Shown one piece after another: positions 12,467-25,092 of a DNA stretch of 64,000 bases. This stretch comes from Karalla daura (taxonomy: Eukaryota; Chordata; Actinopteri; Chaetodontiformes; Leiognathidae). The stretch is taken from positions 18,266,642 to 18,330,641 of the forward strand of contig CM055197.1 in NCBI GenBank assembly GCA_029224185.1. Direction: 5' to 3'. Every line of letters starts with the position of its first letter. The first letter of the stretch is position 1. Position numbers and translations under genes: made by a program. The notes below the pieces were generated by a model, which had not been told where the DNA came from, did no database searches, and worked only from the letters and a program-made list of their open reading frames with translations.

Positions 12467-14104
12467 GAGGAAATACGAGTCGTTAAATAAAACTTCAGAC
12501 GCACTGGTGGATTATTTACTTCCAGAGCGGGCCAGACATGAGAGTGGTGTCAGTCTTAAAAGGGAATTTGGCACATTTTCCCCAAATCATTTAAAAATCC
12601 TGGGAGGCCCTAAAATCCCATCAGGTGATATTTCACTTCAGCTTTCGTGATTATGTATCTGTGATCTGAGATGGGACTCCGGGGGCTCTCTCCGTGGCAA
12701 TCGGCGATCCCCGCGTAGCGGCGGCGTTTAAATCCATCTCTCCGCGGTTGCCGTCTCGTTGCGCTTGTAGCTGGATGCCTGGCGCTGGGTTTGGTTGACC
12801 TCCAAGTGTGTGAGAATTAGGCACGGTGCCACTGCAGAGGAGTGCCGCGCAGACAAATCTCTGTGATACCAGACAAGAGCACTTTAATGCTCCGGTAATT
12901 AGCCCGCGTGTTCCGAGTGCATCCAGATGTACCGTGGTGGTGGTGGTGGTGGTGGTAGTGGTGGGGGGGGGTTCGTCCTTCCTGGGAACGCTCTGAACCA
13001 GCAGGTGCACCGCTCAGGTTTTTACCTGCGGCCTCCCCAGCTCCTGATAACACGCAACACTTTTTCTTACCTCCCTGCCTTCTTCTTCCTCCCTCTGCGC
13101 GGTCCACCCTCCCCTGCCTCCGCCTCTCCCTTTATCGTCCGCCTGCCAAAATACGTGGCATATGAAGAGCAAGGAGGGGAGAGCGGGCCGGAGGACTCTG
13201 CCTCTCTTATCTGCGCGTCGCTGGAATTTCCTTTTCCGAAAAAAAAAGAAAAAGAAGAAAATGATTCACTTGAAGTTACCTTCAATTAGGCCGTGCGCAG
13301 AAACTTCTGTCTGTTGACCGCGGCGTGAAGGCGCTCTCATTATCCGCCTTATCATGAGCGTATCGGAGACGGAGGAAAACCTTAAGGACTGTGCTTCAAA
13401 TTACCGGCGCCTCCTCGGTGGACTGTATCTCTGTCAGGTGTTCCACTCAGTGGAACCTGTCAGTGTCTGAAAATGAATTATAAGCTTGTTATCTGTTGTT
13501 TTCGCTCTCCAAATTGCTTTCTCTGCATCCCCGAAACGGCTCAGGCGTATTATTTACGTCCGCTTCATTAGCAAACTTCTGTCACCGTGCAGCCGAGAGA
13601 CTGCTCTGGAGAAAAGGGGCTCCGTATAATGTCACCAAAAGTACAAGTGGCCTCTCTCAGATCTTTGCCGCTCCTCTGAATCACTGATTATTCCTTCTGC
13701 ATGAAAGCGGCTCCGCATGACACACTCGCTCCGTCTGCTGGAGCGGGGTTAATCCGAACGCACACCTCGCAGATTAGACACGTTTCCACTCTCCTGAAGT
13801 GATATAATGTTCATTCATTCTGTGTCATAGTGCGATGCTCATCCGTCCACCTCTCCTGACTCACCAGAACAAATGTATCATCGGATTTTACAACAGTTCT
13901 GCTCCATTACATCGAAAGGCTGGGATACACACGTTACGCCCGACTAGAAATTCCAGTGTGTGATAGTCACAATCGTCAACATCATCTAGAAAATGTTCAG
14001 TAACACCCTATTTTTTTGTTGTAATTGCGATTTTGTAAATGTAGTTGATTTGATCAGCATCTGGAGAGAGACATGTGGACACGTCTCTGGTCCATTTCAA
14101 GGCG
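12467..14104. other. Intergenic: CpG-containing, no gene seen
   Basis: 12690-12780 is locally CpG-rich. 13200-13260 has an A/G tract. Nothing coding is recognised. Confidence 0.6.
12930..12970. repeat. (GGT)n trinucleotide repeat
   Basis: GGT units ending in nine G. Poly-Gly and poly-His frames over it are artefacts. Confidence 0.9.
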
Positions 14105-14318
14105 CACACACACCATTTACTCTCACACTCACACCTAGGGGCAATTTAGAGTCTCCAGTCAGTGTAAACATGCATGTTTTTGGACTCTGGGACGTAGACA
14201 TGGTGAGAACATGCATACTCAGCAACAGAGAGACTCTCGGGTTTGACTGCAGATTGAACCGGGAACGTCTCCCTCCCTCTGAGATGACGGTGCTTACCAC
14301 TGAGCAACAGCCTCGCCT
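14105..14318 (-). repeat. SINE-like repeat (reverse)
   Basis: CACACTCACACCTAGGGGCA, CATGCATGTTTTTGGACTCT and a degenerate B-box-like segment (TTGAACCGGGAA) run in the order of the reverse-oriented family. It ends in GAGCAACAGCCTCGCC. Confidence 0.65.
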
Positions 14319-17300
14319 CGTTTCAGCATCTCCACAGAAAAACACAGTGAGGGTCTGCGATGGGCACAAGTCCATCGAGCCAAGCAAGAATAACTAAAAA
14401 CAATTAAATACTAACAAAGTGATTAAAGAATAACCACTAAAACTATAAAACTTAATAGAGTATTATCCATAAAATTAAGTGCAAGTTTACCCTCACAATA
14501 ACCTGTGCGTGTGCTGCCGGGATGATCTACATCTGAACTTCCTCTGGATTGTATTCCTACAGTGTCTGAGAGGAAGGTCACTATTTCACAGGCAGTAACT
14601 TTGTGTCAGACTTCATATTAAAACCCAGGCCATGCTCGGCCTATGGCGTCTCTCTGAAGCCCAAACATTTTGACCTCTGACCCCTGGGGAGGTTTGGTTT
14701 ACAGCCAGAGTTAACAGTGCTGATAGCACGCTGAGAAACCTGCCCATTTGATCCGGCAGACAGCTTGTTCGGGACTGTGTTAGAGGCCATGTCGTCCCGT
14801 AGATTAGCAAAGAAGAGTTCCATTATAACCCTGTAGATAAGGGGAAACATGTTTGTGATGTACCGCCCGAAATAGAACATGAGTGCACACATCAGCAGGA
14901 GAGTCTTTATGTGACGTATATCTTAAATAATTTAGGAATTAACATACATAATTAAAGGTCTGGGTTTGGGCTCACAGTCATTTCTACAGTTAGTTATGGG
15001 CAGTTTTGGTGAGTAAAAGAATACGTGTAGCAGAGTCACATACTGGATTTCAGCACAGTTACATTGTTGAAATTCATGGACTGCATGAAGTGATTTATAT
15101 TTCTCACAACAAACAACATCTTGACTGTCTGGGTTGTGATCCACTGTTTCCAGTGACGTTTTATTGTGTAGTGATGTAGTATAAAGTAGCTTCTTGAGGA
15201 TCACACATGTGATGTGAGGTTATTTTATTTAGTACATGTACATTGAATGCCAATACAATGCCATTACAAATGCCATTTGAGGGCATGCATTTTGTCATAA
15301 GTAGTTGGATACATGTTAAAATTTCTCAGTTCTCAGTGGTGGGTGACCTGCTGGAACCCCCCCTCCCCAGTCCACTGTGGGCACAGAGTGGGTTTTAGTT
15401 GTTAGGGAAGCAGTGAGGTGTTTGCTCTTTTGTTAGGAGCACGGCTCAGTTGTCACCCTGTGACCTAAATATTGACGTGTGGTCACATGAAATCCAATGG
15501 TCATGCACCGGTGAGAGACCATCAGGCTGCTCTGAGATCAGTCATTGCTGCTGCATGAAGAGAGTTTCCCTTATTGCACATCGTACACACGCTGCTCTGC
15601 TGCTGACATTGCAGGAAACACGTTCTTTTTTTTCCACTTGTTTTAGCCCTGTAGTAATTCAATTTAGGTAATGCAGAGGCGGCGAACAACACTTATTTGT
15701 TATGCTATATCGAGTTGTTGCGCGGAGCAGGCTTTGGGATTTTTCTGGGAAAGGCAAAAGAAAAAAAAAAAAGAGCAGAAGAAGGATCTGCATCTGGAAG
15801 CTACTTCCATGACAATGTTTGTTTTTTGTGCAGCCGCCTCAAAAAGTCCTGGATGTCAAGGAGTCGCGACGGTCCACGGACGCACCGTACTGGCAAACAA
15901 ATCAGCTCATGTTTGGATCTGTCAGACCGTGCAGTAATAACAGAGCACAGACTAAAACAAAAGCAAACTAAGTGTTCGCTTTGGTAGACTGACAAAAAAA
16001 AGGTTTCAACGGCTTGATTTTCTGAAACGGTAGCACTGATAGGAGACCCTGCGAAGCTTCGCTGCGCTCTGGGAAAACTGTCGTCAGAATGCAAAGCATG
16101 TTTGACTTGCAGTGAATGGGCAAAAAATTATGCAGAGCCACCAGTGTGACCTTTGTAGTAGAAGTGAGCAGCAGCTTATTAAGGATATAAAGGTCAGCAG
16201 CAGTTGCATATGAGCTCTCCCGCCGTGCGAAAATTGGGACATGGTACAGAGTTCAGCGTTTGGTATGTTCAGACTTTAAAAAATATAAGATTATAAAACT
16301 CATGTTACTACTTACAGAACCTTATTGCATTCATCTTTCTATCAAATTTTCCTATGACACGGATAATGGCCCTAATCTAATCACTGTCAGACTCCAGAAT
16401 CATTTGCGCCACTGATGCAACAACTGCTTCGTTACACAGGACATTTGTCATTTTGGCAAACAAAAACCCCTTTTTAAAACACGGAATGCATGCATGGCAG
16501 CAAGGGCATACCACAAGTTCCCGCTGATGGATGAAGGGAAGTAGCAGGGAGTCCATCTTATCAGCTTGTGAAACAGCAACACATCTGGTCCAGGGCCAGC
16601 TCTGGTGTCCTCCTTGGCCTGCTGCGTCTGAGCTCTGGTCCCCGGAGAGTTATCGCTTGATTTCAATTTGCTCTCTGGATCGTTTTGGCTCGCTTGATTG
16701 AGATAGAGAACCGCGTTGTGCCAGGCCGAAGCCAATAAGACACAGCGCTGCGTCTCAGTGAGTCTCGCCTCATCGACCATCCGTCTTTTTGATGGCACCA
16801 AAATGCCCGAGTCCTTCGACTTGAAAATAGGGCCACGACACCTAGGTGTTATTTCGACAAGACACACTGCCTACAAAATGCCGGCAATAGAATATATAGA
16901 TTATACATATATGGGACATCTGTTTCTAGGTCAAGATCCCTTCTGGGTCAGTTTGGAAAGTTTCTTTCGGAGACGAAAGAACCTGAAGCAATAAATCATC
17001 TGATCTGAAAATGATTCACAGCACCCGGGGCAGTGGCAATATTGTGGAGGATCTCTGTGTTTCAGTAATTTGTTTACAGACCAATTGAGCCGGAAAATGT
17101 GAATTAACAAAAGTGAAGGAATCCTCGCCTTGTTTTTAATATTTATGCAATGTGAGGCTATTGCTTCTGAACCCCACCAATGCATAATGCACAACGTGAT
17201 ATTAATACAGATCTGCCCGGGCCGATAGAAAATAAGCGATCTTTCCTTCAACGGGAAAAGTTAGACGGCGGTGGCATTGCTCACTAAACCGGAGGCATTT

Positions 17301-17650
17301 CTCCATCTTTTCTCAAGCTTCTTTTCCACCTCTATTGACCACGCTGAAGGGATGAATAATGATGTACGACTTTAAAAATCACCCAACACGACTTGCTCAA
17401 TCAGGACTGACACAAATATGATTTACAGCTCCCCAGTTCCTTATGCAGTGTTTTTACTTCTTAAGCAGATCCAACAACAGGTAATGTTTAATATTTGGTA
17501 ATAATAATATTTTTTCTGGTACTCAAATGTGGTTTGCACAGTGACAAAACACATTTGCACCAGACTGGTAGCCTGCTTTCTGCCCAGATATTGCTATGTA
17601 TCCTGGATATGAAAAAGTGTTGGCAGTTCAATAAAACAATACTTTATTGT
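14319..17650. other. Intergenic: no gene seen
   Basis: Mostly AT-leaning. 16450-17250 is non-repetitive with balanced composition. No features beyond short chance frames. Confidence 0.6.
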
Positions 17651-20499
17651 GATTTTTTCTTTTATTTTCAAGCTCCAGCAAACATTGAGCCAATATCAGA
17701 CGGAGGCATCGCTGATAAGAGGCTCGGCCGCCTGGTTTCCTGCTCCGCTGGTGACTGTTGCTCGCGACCATTACTGAAATATGCTTTCGCATCAATTATG
17801 TTTTCATGCACGGCATGAGCCGGCCGGAGCGATTGAGCCGATGTTTAGCTGCAAACGTTGCGCAACATCTTTGATGCAGACTTTTTTTTTTGTTTTGGTG
17901 GCGCCTAACAAAACACCCAGTGTATTTTAAGAAAAACACCAAATCTAATGGAAAGCCATAAAGAGAAAATAAAGGAGCCTCACTGATCAAACAATGCTTT
18001 GTGAGAATGAAGCTAATAAGCTCTAAGTGTCCATTAAGAGCGTTCCACATTAACTACCTCATCCCAGACTCTTTTACCACACGTTTATTTCCCAATTAGC
18101 AGTAATCCTCTGAATGGCTGGCAGAGCATCTCGCTACCCTCCTCTGGAACGGGCCACAATTAGACGCATTGTATCGGGTTCGGCATTGTGGAGCCTGAAG
18201 TGGCGCTCCTGTGAGGGCCAGTGTTTTATGTGTCACCTGGGAGCGCTGCTCTGAGGCCAGGTCACAGCTCCACACAGCAGGGACCCTGTAAACGGTCTGC
18301 GGCTGCCGCCGAGGCTGACCTGCAACAGGGCCGCCATTCAACCGTCCTGTGAGGAATGTGTCCCGCACCACCGCGGGTGGGGGGGTGGGGGTCGGGCGGA
18401 AGTTAGACGCGGTTTAAAGGGAACAGACGGATGGACCATGCGCGGACAGTGTTTCCTTTGAAAGGGCCATTCAAAGAATCCTTTGACGGCGACTGTGTCA
18501 GCTGATTTTAAGTCCTTTGACCCTTTTCTAACGCGCTGAGACACTGCGACCACTGACGCTGTGATTTAACACTCCGCTATTGTGCTTTAGTGCAACCCAG
18601 TGACACCATGGCCCCCGCAAAATCAGATGATTGTCATAGATTTAACTGTTAGCGCTTATGCAAAATATGGCGGACAAAGACCTTACAGTGCTATTAGCAA
18701 TCCAAAAACTAGCACAATCTAATACCTTGATTCTACTTACTTATATAGAATATCTGAATCCTTCCACTGCTCTAATCCTGCTGTGGATACTGTGTTCATG
18801 TATCTACAGTATAATGACTCAATGTGGGTCAAACAATTAGGAACCAAAGGCAGCAACCCGCGAAAATTCATCTCTTTGTTTTGAACATTAAGAGCTGAGA
18901 TTTTTATTCTGGGAAGAAGAGTATTTATTCAAACCTCGACAAGTATAAACAAAATACCTAAAATCCCTAGATTACTACGGGGTTTCATGCCATCCAGTCT
19001 AACATCATATTCATAGAAACATTATAACGATGTCTCATTACTAACTGCTTTATATGGTGTTTTTGCAGCTAACAATCTCATTCACAAGACTTGAGAGGCG
19101 ATAGGTACTTTCCAGAAATGAGGCCATTTAGCTGATTCTGTGTTTTCACATGAGTTAACTTTAGTAAAAGTGGTATTTTAACATTGTGTTCTCACCACTT
19201 TTATTTTTCGCATGACTTTTCCAACTTCCACTGCTCTGATGCCTCCATGATTGTTATCATTTTTATATTAACGGCCTAACTTTGACCAAATAACAACGAT
19301 CATGAAACAAACTTAGCCCCGGGCAAAAATGAATCACAAGCAAGTGCAATATATATGTTTTTCAAACAAGAGGAAGAATATATAACCCAAACACCTCCAA
19401 GGATACACAAAATACTGGAGACTAATAGCAGATTACTGGACCGGCTTTCATGTCAACGTGCTCGTATAAACATTATGGTGATGGCTCGTTGCCTACGATT
19501 TGGCCTAATGTTGCATCTAACAAACGTTCGCAACACTCTGGGAGCTAGAAGAAGCACAGTCCCGAGGTGATTAAAGGGGTCAGTGTGGATTTCTGGCGAA
19601 AAAGTGGAGAAAAAAAATGGTGTGAAACGCTCAGGCCCGCTGTCTCCGGCCAAAAGCGCCACGACGCGTGCGTCATCAAATTACCGCGAGTGCTGCCAGT
19701 CTCAATTGTAGGGTAACATAATGAGTGTGCTTTGCCGTAATAACGAATAATTGCAATTCTAATGGCATGGCATATTTGTCTTCAGCGCCGTGCAGTTTAG
19801 CTTCATCACACCTCCTACTGCTTTTTTCCCTTTCTTTCTGTTGATTCCATCTTATCAGTAACCTTTCAGCCTGCCGAGGCAATCACGTTAGAGAACTGTG
19901 TTCACACGAGACAGTAAGTGTCACAAAACACAGCGGAGGTTTGTATGAGCCTGTGATTACGCTCATCCCTCAGCGGAGCGACTATCATCGGCCCATTCTC
20001 CATTATTCAAGCACAAATGATGAGAGGAGCACTCGAACGAGGGCTTCTCACTCGGCTGACGCTCGCCCGCAGCACGCTGTGACAGTGAATGGCCCATGAC
20101 TGGAGCACAATTAGCCGCAGTGGCGGGGGGTCGACCTTAACAATGCTGTTGTTTTCCTCCCCTCCTCTGCGGTTCGCTTTTTATGGCCGTACGAACTTCT
20201 TAAGTGCCCGTTTTCACCTCTGCTTTGCATCTGCGAGCAAACTGTCTGCAGAGGCGCGATGCAAGGAGTAAACAAAGAGAAAAATATCTGCGTTTATGCC
20301 TACGCTTGAATCCATATGGATGCTTCATGCACATCATGCACACGTCCTGTGCTATTAACGCCGTTCGACCAAAACAAATTCTTCATAGCTGTTGAAGTTG
20401 TTGTAAGTAGATGGTTTCGTCAAATATGGCTACACGAGAGAGAAAAGGATCAAGCTACATCACAATAAAGACTTAATATAACAATGCATTTCTCACACC
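17651..20499. other. Intergenic: possible regulatory block at 17650-18400
   Basis: Non-repetitive DNA with palindromes (CCGGCCGG near 17820 and the C/EBP-type site). 18600-19560 is AT-rich and featureless. 19560-20260 is again balanced and non-repetitive. Confidence 0.55.
17857..17866. promoter_or_regulatory. Palindromic C/EBP-type site
   Basis: GTTGCGCAAC is a perfect 10-bp palindrome containing TTGCGCAA, the C/EBP dimer consensus. It lies in a non-repetitive, CpG-containing block. Occupancy is unknown. Confidence 0.3.
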
Positions 20500-20620
20500 A
20501 TTCAAAAACATGCATGTTTAGGTTGACTGGGGACCCTAGGTGAGTGTGAATGGACTGTAGACCATACAAGGTAGATTCCCAGCCTTCACTCTACAGCCTC
20601 CAACAGAGTCTGCAACGCCA
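20500..20620 (+). repeat. SINE-like repeat fragment
   Basis: CAAAAACATGCATGTTTAGG, GTGAGTGTGAATGGACTGTA, CCCAGCCTTCACTCTACAGC and CAACAGAGTCTGCAACGCC follow the order of the copy at 42950. Confidence 0.55.
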
Positions 20621-21169
20621 TTTTTAAGTGGTGTTATAAATTCAATAAACTATGTGAAGTTGGACCCAACTGAAAACAAATGGTGCCAAGACTCAAAATT
20701 GCACTCTGGATGTAAATTGTCTCTACTTGAGACAGGGGGTTTCTGTCTCATTTCACATGGTTAACCAGTGCTTACAGTAGTTTCCTGCCTTCTTTAAGTA
20801 AATGTGCCAGCATTTACATTGAGAAACTTAAATACATTTTCTTCTTGTCTACATTTCGCAAGAGTAACAGGTTGTGACAATGAAATAATTAGTTGGCAAA
20901 ACCAATAATGAGATAACGAGAGTCCGTTTTTTTCAGCTCCTTTTTTACAGCGTTGGGGCGAGCATGCAGTAGTGTAAGAACAACTACAAATGCAGAATTT
21001 AAGCACTAGATAAGAGGATTCTCGCTCTGAAATATTTATTGCATTTTTTATTTAGTGTCATCTCGGGGGGTGCACTCACTCTCACCTTCTCCGAGAATAA
21101 TATTCTGTTTGGACTTTGCAAACCGTCTCGACGAGCTCCATCGTTTATTTTCAAACCGGTCAGGTGTCG

Positions 21170-21720
21170 GGTTCATGAGTGCAGCGCCGCTGCAGCAACC
21201 TGACGTGAGCTGCTCGGGGCGTAATGAAAAGGCACGGCGGGGGCGACCCGTGCCAGCTTGCGGTCGGACCTGTGAGTGTGTGCGCCGCCGGTTAGAATGG
21301 GCGCAGTCAGGCCCGCGAGTTGAAAGGGCGAGGGAGGCGGTGGCAGGAGTGTGGCCGTCCAGGATAGACCTCCAGTGTTTGTGGAGGGAGGGAGGCCGGC
21401 CAGCTCGGGTTCTGGGGGGACTGTGGGGCTCGTGGGCTGGCGGGGAGGGAGATGGGGGAGGGGGGGGCGGTGGCCGGCAGGAGGGTTTTCTAACCGAGAG
21501 ACTGTAACTCATTGTAGCCTGACTCCACTGGCTTGGGTGGCAAAGATCGTGAAGTCCTGGACATTCATCAACCTGCCGAGGAGGGCCGACTGACTGGAGC
21601 CAGGGTCTGTTTTCCTCCCCCCTTCTCCTCCCCTCTCTCACCGTGTCAATGGGATCCAGTGCGACTGTGCCGAGGCGGCCGCCCCGAGGAGACAGACCCG
21701 GGTCAGTGCAAATAATCAGG
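21170..21720. other. GC- and CpG-rich block
   Basis: Dense CpG at about 21170-21340, followed by G-rich tracts at 21380-21490. A 284-codon minus-strand frame spans it, but its composition (Pro, Arg, Ser) and lack of any domain point to a GC effect. Confidence 0.5.
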
Positions 21721-22114
21721 CCTCTGACGCCTCGCCTCGTTACTGGGCCGGAGGGGGGAGGGCTCAGAGGGTAAAAAAACCCCAAAGTTGAGTGTGGGGG
21801 ATCCCAGAGGAAACCGGGGACAGGGGTCGGGCAGCGGCTCCGTCCTTCCAAGAGCAAAAGGTCACGATATGGGCACGCTAAGAGCGGGATAACAACACTC
21901 ATTTACATCCAGCGAGGTGTTAGTTTCAGATTTATGGATGGAGTTAGTTAAAACACCAGGATGCATTGTGACCCCCCCGTCCTTTCATCTTGATGGAAAC
22001 GTGAATAAAGCGTGGTTAGCAATCCAGGTGTGTAGCCAAGAAATCTCTGTTCTCCAGGAGGAAGATAAGTTTATCATCCAGCCCGATCGTGGGTTTCCTT
22101 GTAATACGACCAAG

Positions 22115-22362
22115 ATTTGAAACATTATTTGGGACACTGTTAAAAACATTAATAAAACAGAGTTTAATAATGTACAAATCCTTTGGTGGTTTCACCAGCC
22201 TAGCTGTGTTTGGCAAATCTGTTCTTCTTCTGAATGTGATGCCAGCAGCAAGTTTCAAACATGTTGGGACTGGAGTGGCAAAAGACCGGTAAGGTTATTG
22301 AATCTCCGAAAACACCTGTTTGGATCCGTCCACGGATAAACAGGTTCACCCGTAACAGGTGA
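22115..22362 (+). mobile_element. Tc1/mariner-like element fragment (copy 2)
   Basis: It starts near TTTGGGACACTG and has GTTGGGACTGGAGTGGCAA in the middle. It ends with CACCTGTTTGGATCC, AAACAGGTTCACCCGTAA and CAGGTG, collinear with copies 1 and 4. It is diverged, with no transposase coding. Confidence 0.6.
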
Positions 22363-23586
22363 ACACAAACGCACGCTCTCAGCTTTTCTACAATCAGATT
22401 TGAAATGAAGCTTTTCAAACAGGTGACAGCTTAAGAAAAAGAAAGAAAAAGTAATGTTCACCTCTCCCCTTAATCCCTCCGTCCTCTGTCTTTCTCATGC
22501 CTCGGGCTGTTCGGGGTCACAGAAACATGGCTGACCTCTAATAACATCGGCGGGGAGGAAAGCGCACATCGAGTCTGGATGCGAGGGCTTCTCTCCCTGT
22601 AAGTCATCAGCAGCCTTCCTATGACTCGGTCCTGCTGATAATGGCGCTGAGTCAGAGCCGGAGCTCCGAGCATGGGAAAATGTAAAGGGAGGAATGTGCG
22701 GGGGAAACGCTGTCTGCCCTGATGGCACTCCAGAGTCTGCTCTGCGTCCTCTCCCAACACAGCTCCCTCTCTATTATGACTCCAGCCACGTGTATTTACA
22801 TTAACCACGAGCTGCGTACGATCGCCATTACCCCACATTTTCTTTATTCGTGTTGCGCTCGAGGCACCTCTGCCTTTGCAAACTCTCTTTGTGTCGGCCT
22901 GGTTTGTATCCAGGCCCGTTGTGTCAACCTGCCTCCGGGTTTTTATGAACTTGTGTCGTTTTTATCGACTCGGAGCTGGATGATTTGATTTAAAGCATGC
23001 TGAAATACCCCGCCCGTGACCCGCTTCCACACTCATGTCTCCATTTTCGGCGGCGGATAAATTTCTCTGCGAAAGCCATCATTTATTCTCACGTCGACGT
23101 CATCCTCCTCCCCGGCTCCTCACTTTGCCATCTGACGGAGCCGGCTGAGCTCATTATCCCCTCGGACGGGAATATTCAGACGTTTGCTGCGTCTTTTTGT
23201 GCGCGTTAACAGCCTCTGTCCCTCGCTACTCATCAGTCCTGAGTTCTCACTTCCAAATATCCTCCTCCTCCTTCGCCCCCCCCCCCCCACCTCTTTTTTC
23301 TGTCTTCTCTGCAACGCCACCCCCTCCGCACCACCTCCCCCCGAGGCCTCGTGGGAGCTCAGCAGTACAAATTTCCGTTTATACCAGTGGCTCGGGCTGA
23401 CGACACCGCAGCGCTCTACCCCACAGATTGACGAGCCCTCAGATGCCGATTTACTGTACATGGCAGCCACTCTGGAGCCGCCGCACATCTGGAGTGGAGT
23501 ACGCTTACTGAGAAACAGGGGCCAACCTTGGCCCAAACAAGTGTAGCAGAGCAAAACCGATGAAAGGCAGCCCCCCCTCCTTTTCC

Positions 23587-23588
<2 letters not shown>

Positions 23589-23622
<34 letters not shown>
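23589..23622. repeat. (CA)n microsatellite
   Basis: A pure AC tract of 34 bp, complementary to the TG tract about 190 bp to the right. Confidence 0.95.
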
Positions 23623-23625
<3 letters not shown>

Positions 23626-23811
23626 CTTAACCCTCCCACCCTGCTCCAGAGCCCAGATCTCTTCTCAAGCTATTACAAAGACCTTGGAAGGACTGGATTC
23701 TGTAAACAAAAACTTGAGAGAGGCATTAAGAGACATGGCGGAGCTAATGATGTGATTGTGGTGGGAATGTCTTCACCGGAGCTGCTGAAATCTGTGCTTT
23801 GAAAGCGTAAC

Positions 23812-23835
23812 TGTGTGTGTGTGTGTGTGTGTCTT

Positions 23836-23879
<44 letters not shown>
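23812..23879. repeat. (TG)n microsatellite with CTTGG interruption
   Basis: A TG tract of about 68 bp broken once at 23833-23837. Confidence 0.95.
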
Positions 23880-24733
23880 GCAGCGAACACATTCTTGGAA
23901 AAGCAGTGAACCTTCAGCTTTGACAAAGTTTGCAGCAGGAAGGCTTCCAAAACTGACAATTTTAAAGAAGGGTAAAAAAAGAAAAGTGACAGTAAGATTT
24001 GAATAATACATAAATTGTGTGTGACACATTTATTTTCTTTACATTTCCAGGGAATTCATTTTATTTGGCTTTTAGACGTGACTAAAAATACACGGCTGAA
24101 AGATTACGGAACGCGAAAGCATTAATAATTAGATGCCTTGGAGAGTCAGAGCGATTTCACAAAAACTGACGTGGCATCCAAAAACAACACAAGAGAGCAG
24201 TTGGCTTCCTGTAGGAACTTCATATTTTGTAATCTGGTCTTTTGCAATTCACAGCTGACATTGTTCCCCACAAGAAGGAAAGGTTTCATAAAGCTGGGAC
24301 CAGGCCAAGTCAGAAAAAAAAAAAAAGACACAGTGAAATGTCAAAGTATCACTCAACACAAGAGAAATGTTCTTTTTTAAGATTGTTCTTTCCTTCTTCC
24401 GCGACTCAACAAGGTCAAACGTTTCTGTTTTGTGTGCGTGTGCGTGTGTGTGTCACAACACAAAACGGGTTAAATCGCTTGAATTCGCGACCCACATTTC
24501 CTAGACCGTTTGTTCCGCGATACTCTCACGCGTTAAAACCTTAACCTCGGCTCTCCAAAATGTGCTCAACATCCTGCCGGGATCCTGCTCTCAGATCTGC
24601 GCGACGCTGCGCCCCGACCGCAGAGACAGCGTCAGGAGTCTCTGCTGCTCGCCACATTGACGAGTGCGCAACTGTGTATGTGTGACGGCGCGTTGCTGCG
24701 TCTGCTCCCTGTGTGTGTCTGCCTGCCTGTCTG

Positions 24734-24780
24734 CGTGTGTGTGTGTGTGTGTGTGTGCGTGCGTGTGTGCGTGCGTGCGC
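24734..24780. repeat. (GT/GC)n microsatellite
   Basis: Alternating purine-pyrimidine GT with GC units at the right end; potential Z-DNA. Confidence 0.9.
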
Positions 24781-25065
24781 GAGGTAAGAAGTGTCAAGGA
24801 ATTCATTGTCTGTTCTCCACCTGTTATTATTCTGGTCCCAATCAACCTGCTAGCCAGTCTGGAGCCAGTGGCCATCTGGAAACACTGCTCTGTTTATAAA
24901 CTTGGCAAGGATCAGCACTCCGGGGCTCTGACCTCCCACACAAATCTGGAAACAATTAGAGCAAGACAGTCTGGCTGATTACTGCGAAAAGGGCCCAGCG
25001 TGGATCCCACTGACGGCTGCGGGGACGCCAGACCCTTGTTAGAGAAAATGCAAACTCAGAGCTAC

Positions 25066-25092
25066 TCACACACACACATACACACACACACA
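25066..25092. repeat. (CA)n microsatellite
   Basis: A CA tract with one TA interruption. Confidence 0.9.

Noticed and set aside
21048..21902. 284-codon minus-strand open frame
   Set aside because: GC-rich low-complexity composition (poly-Pro, Arg/Ser-rich), no domain, no splice or promoter context. Long frames are expected in GC-rich DNA.
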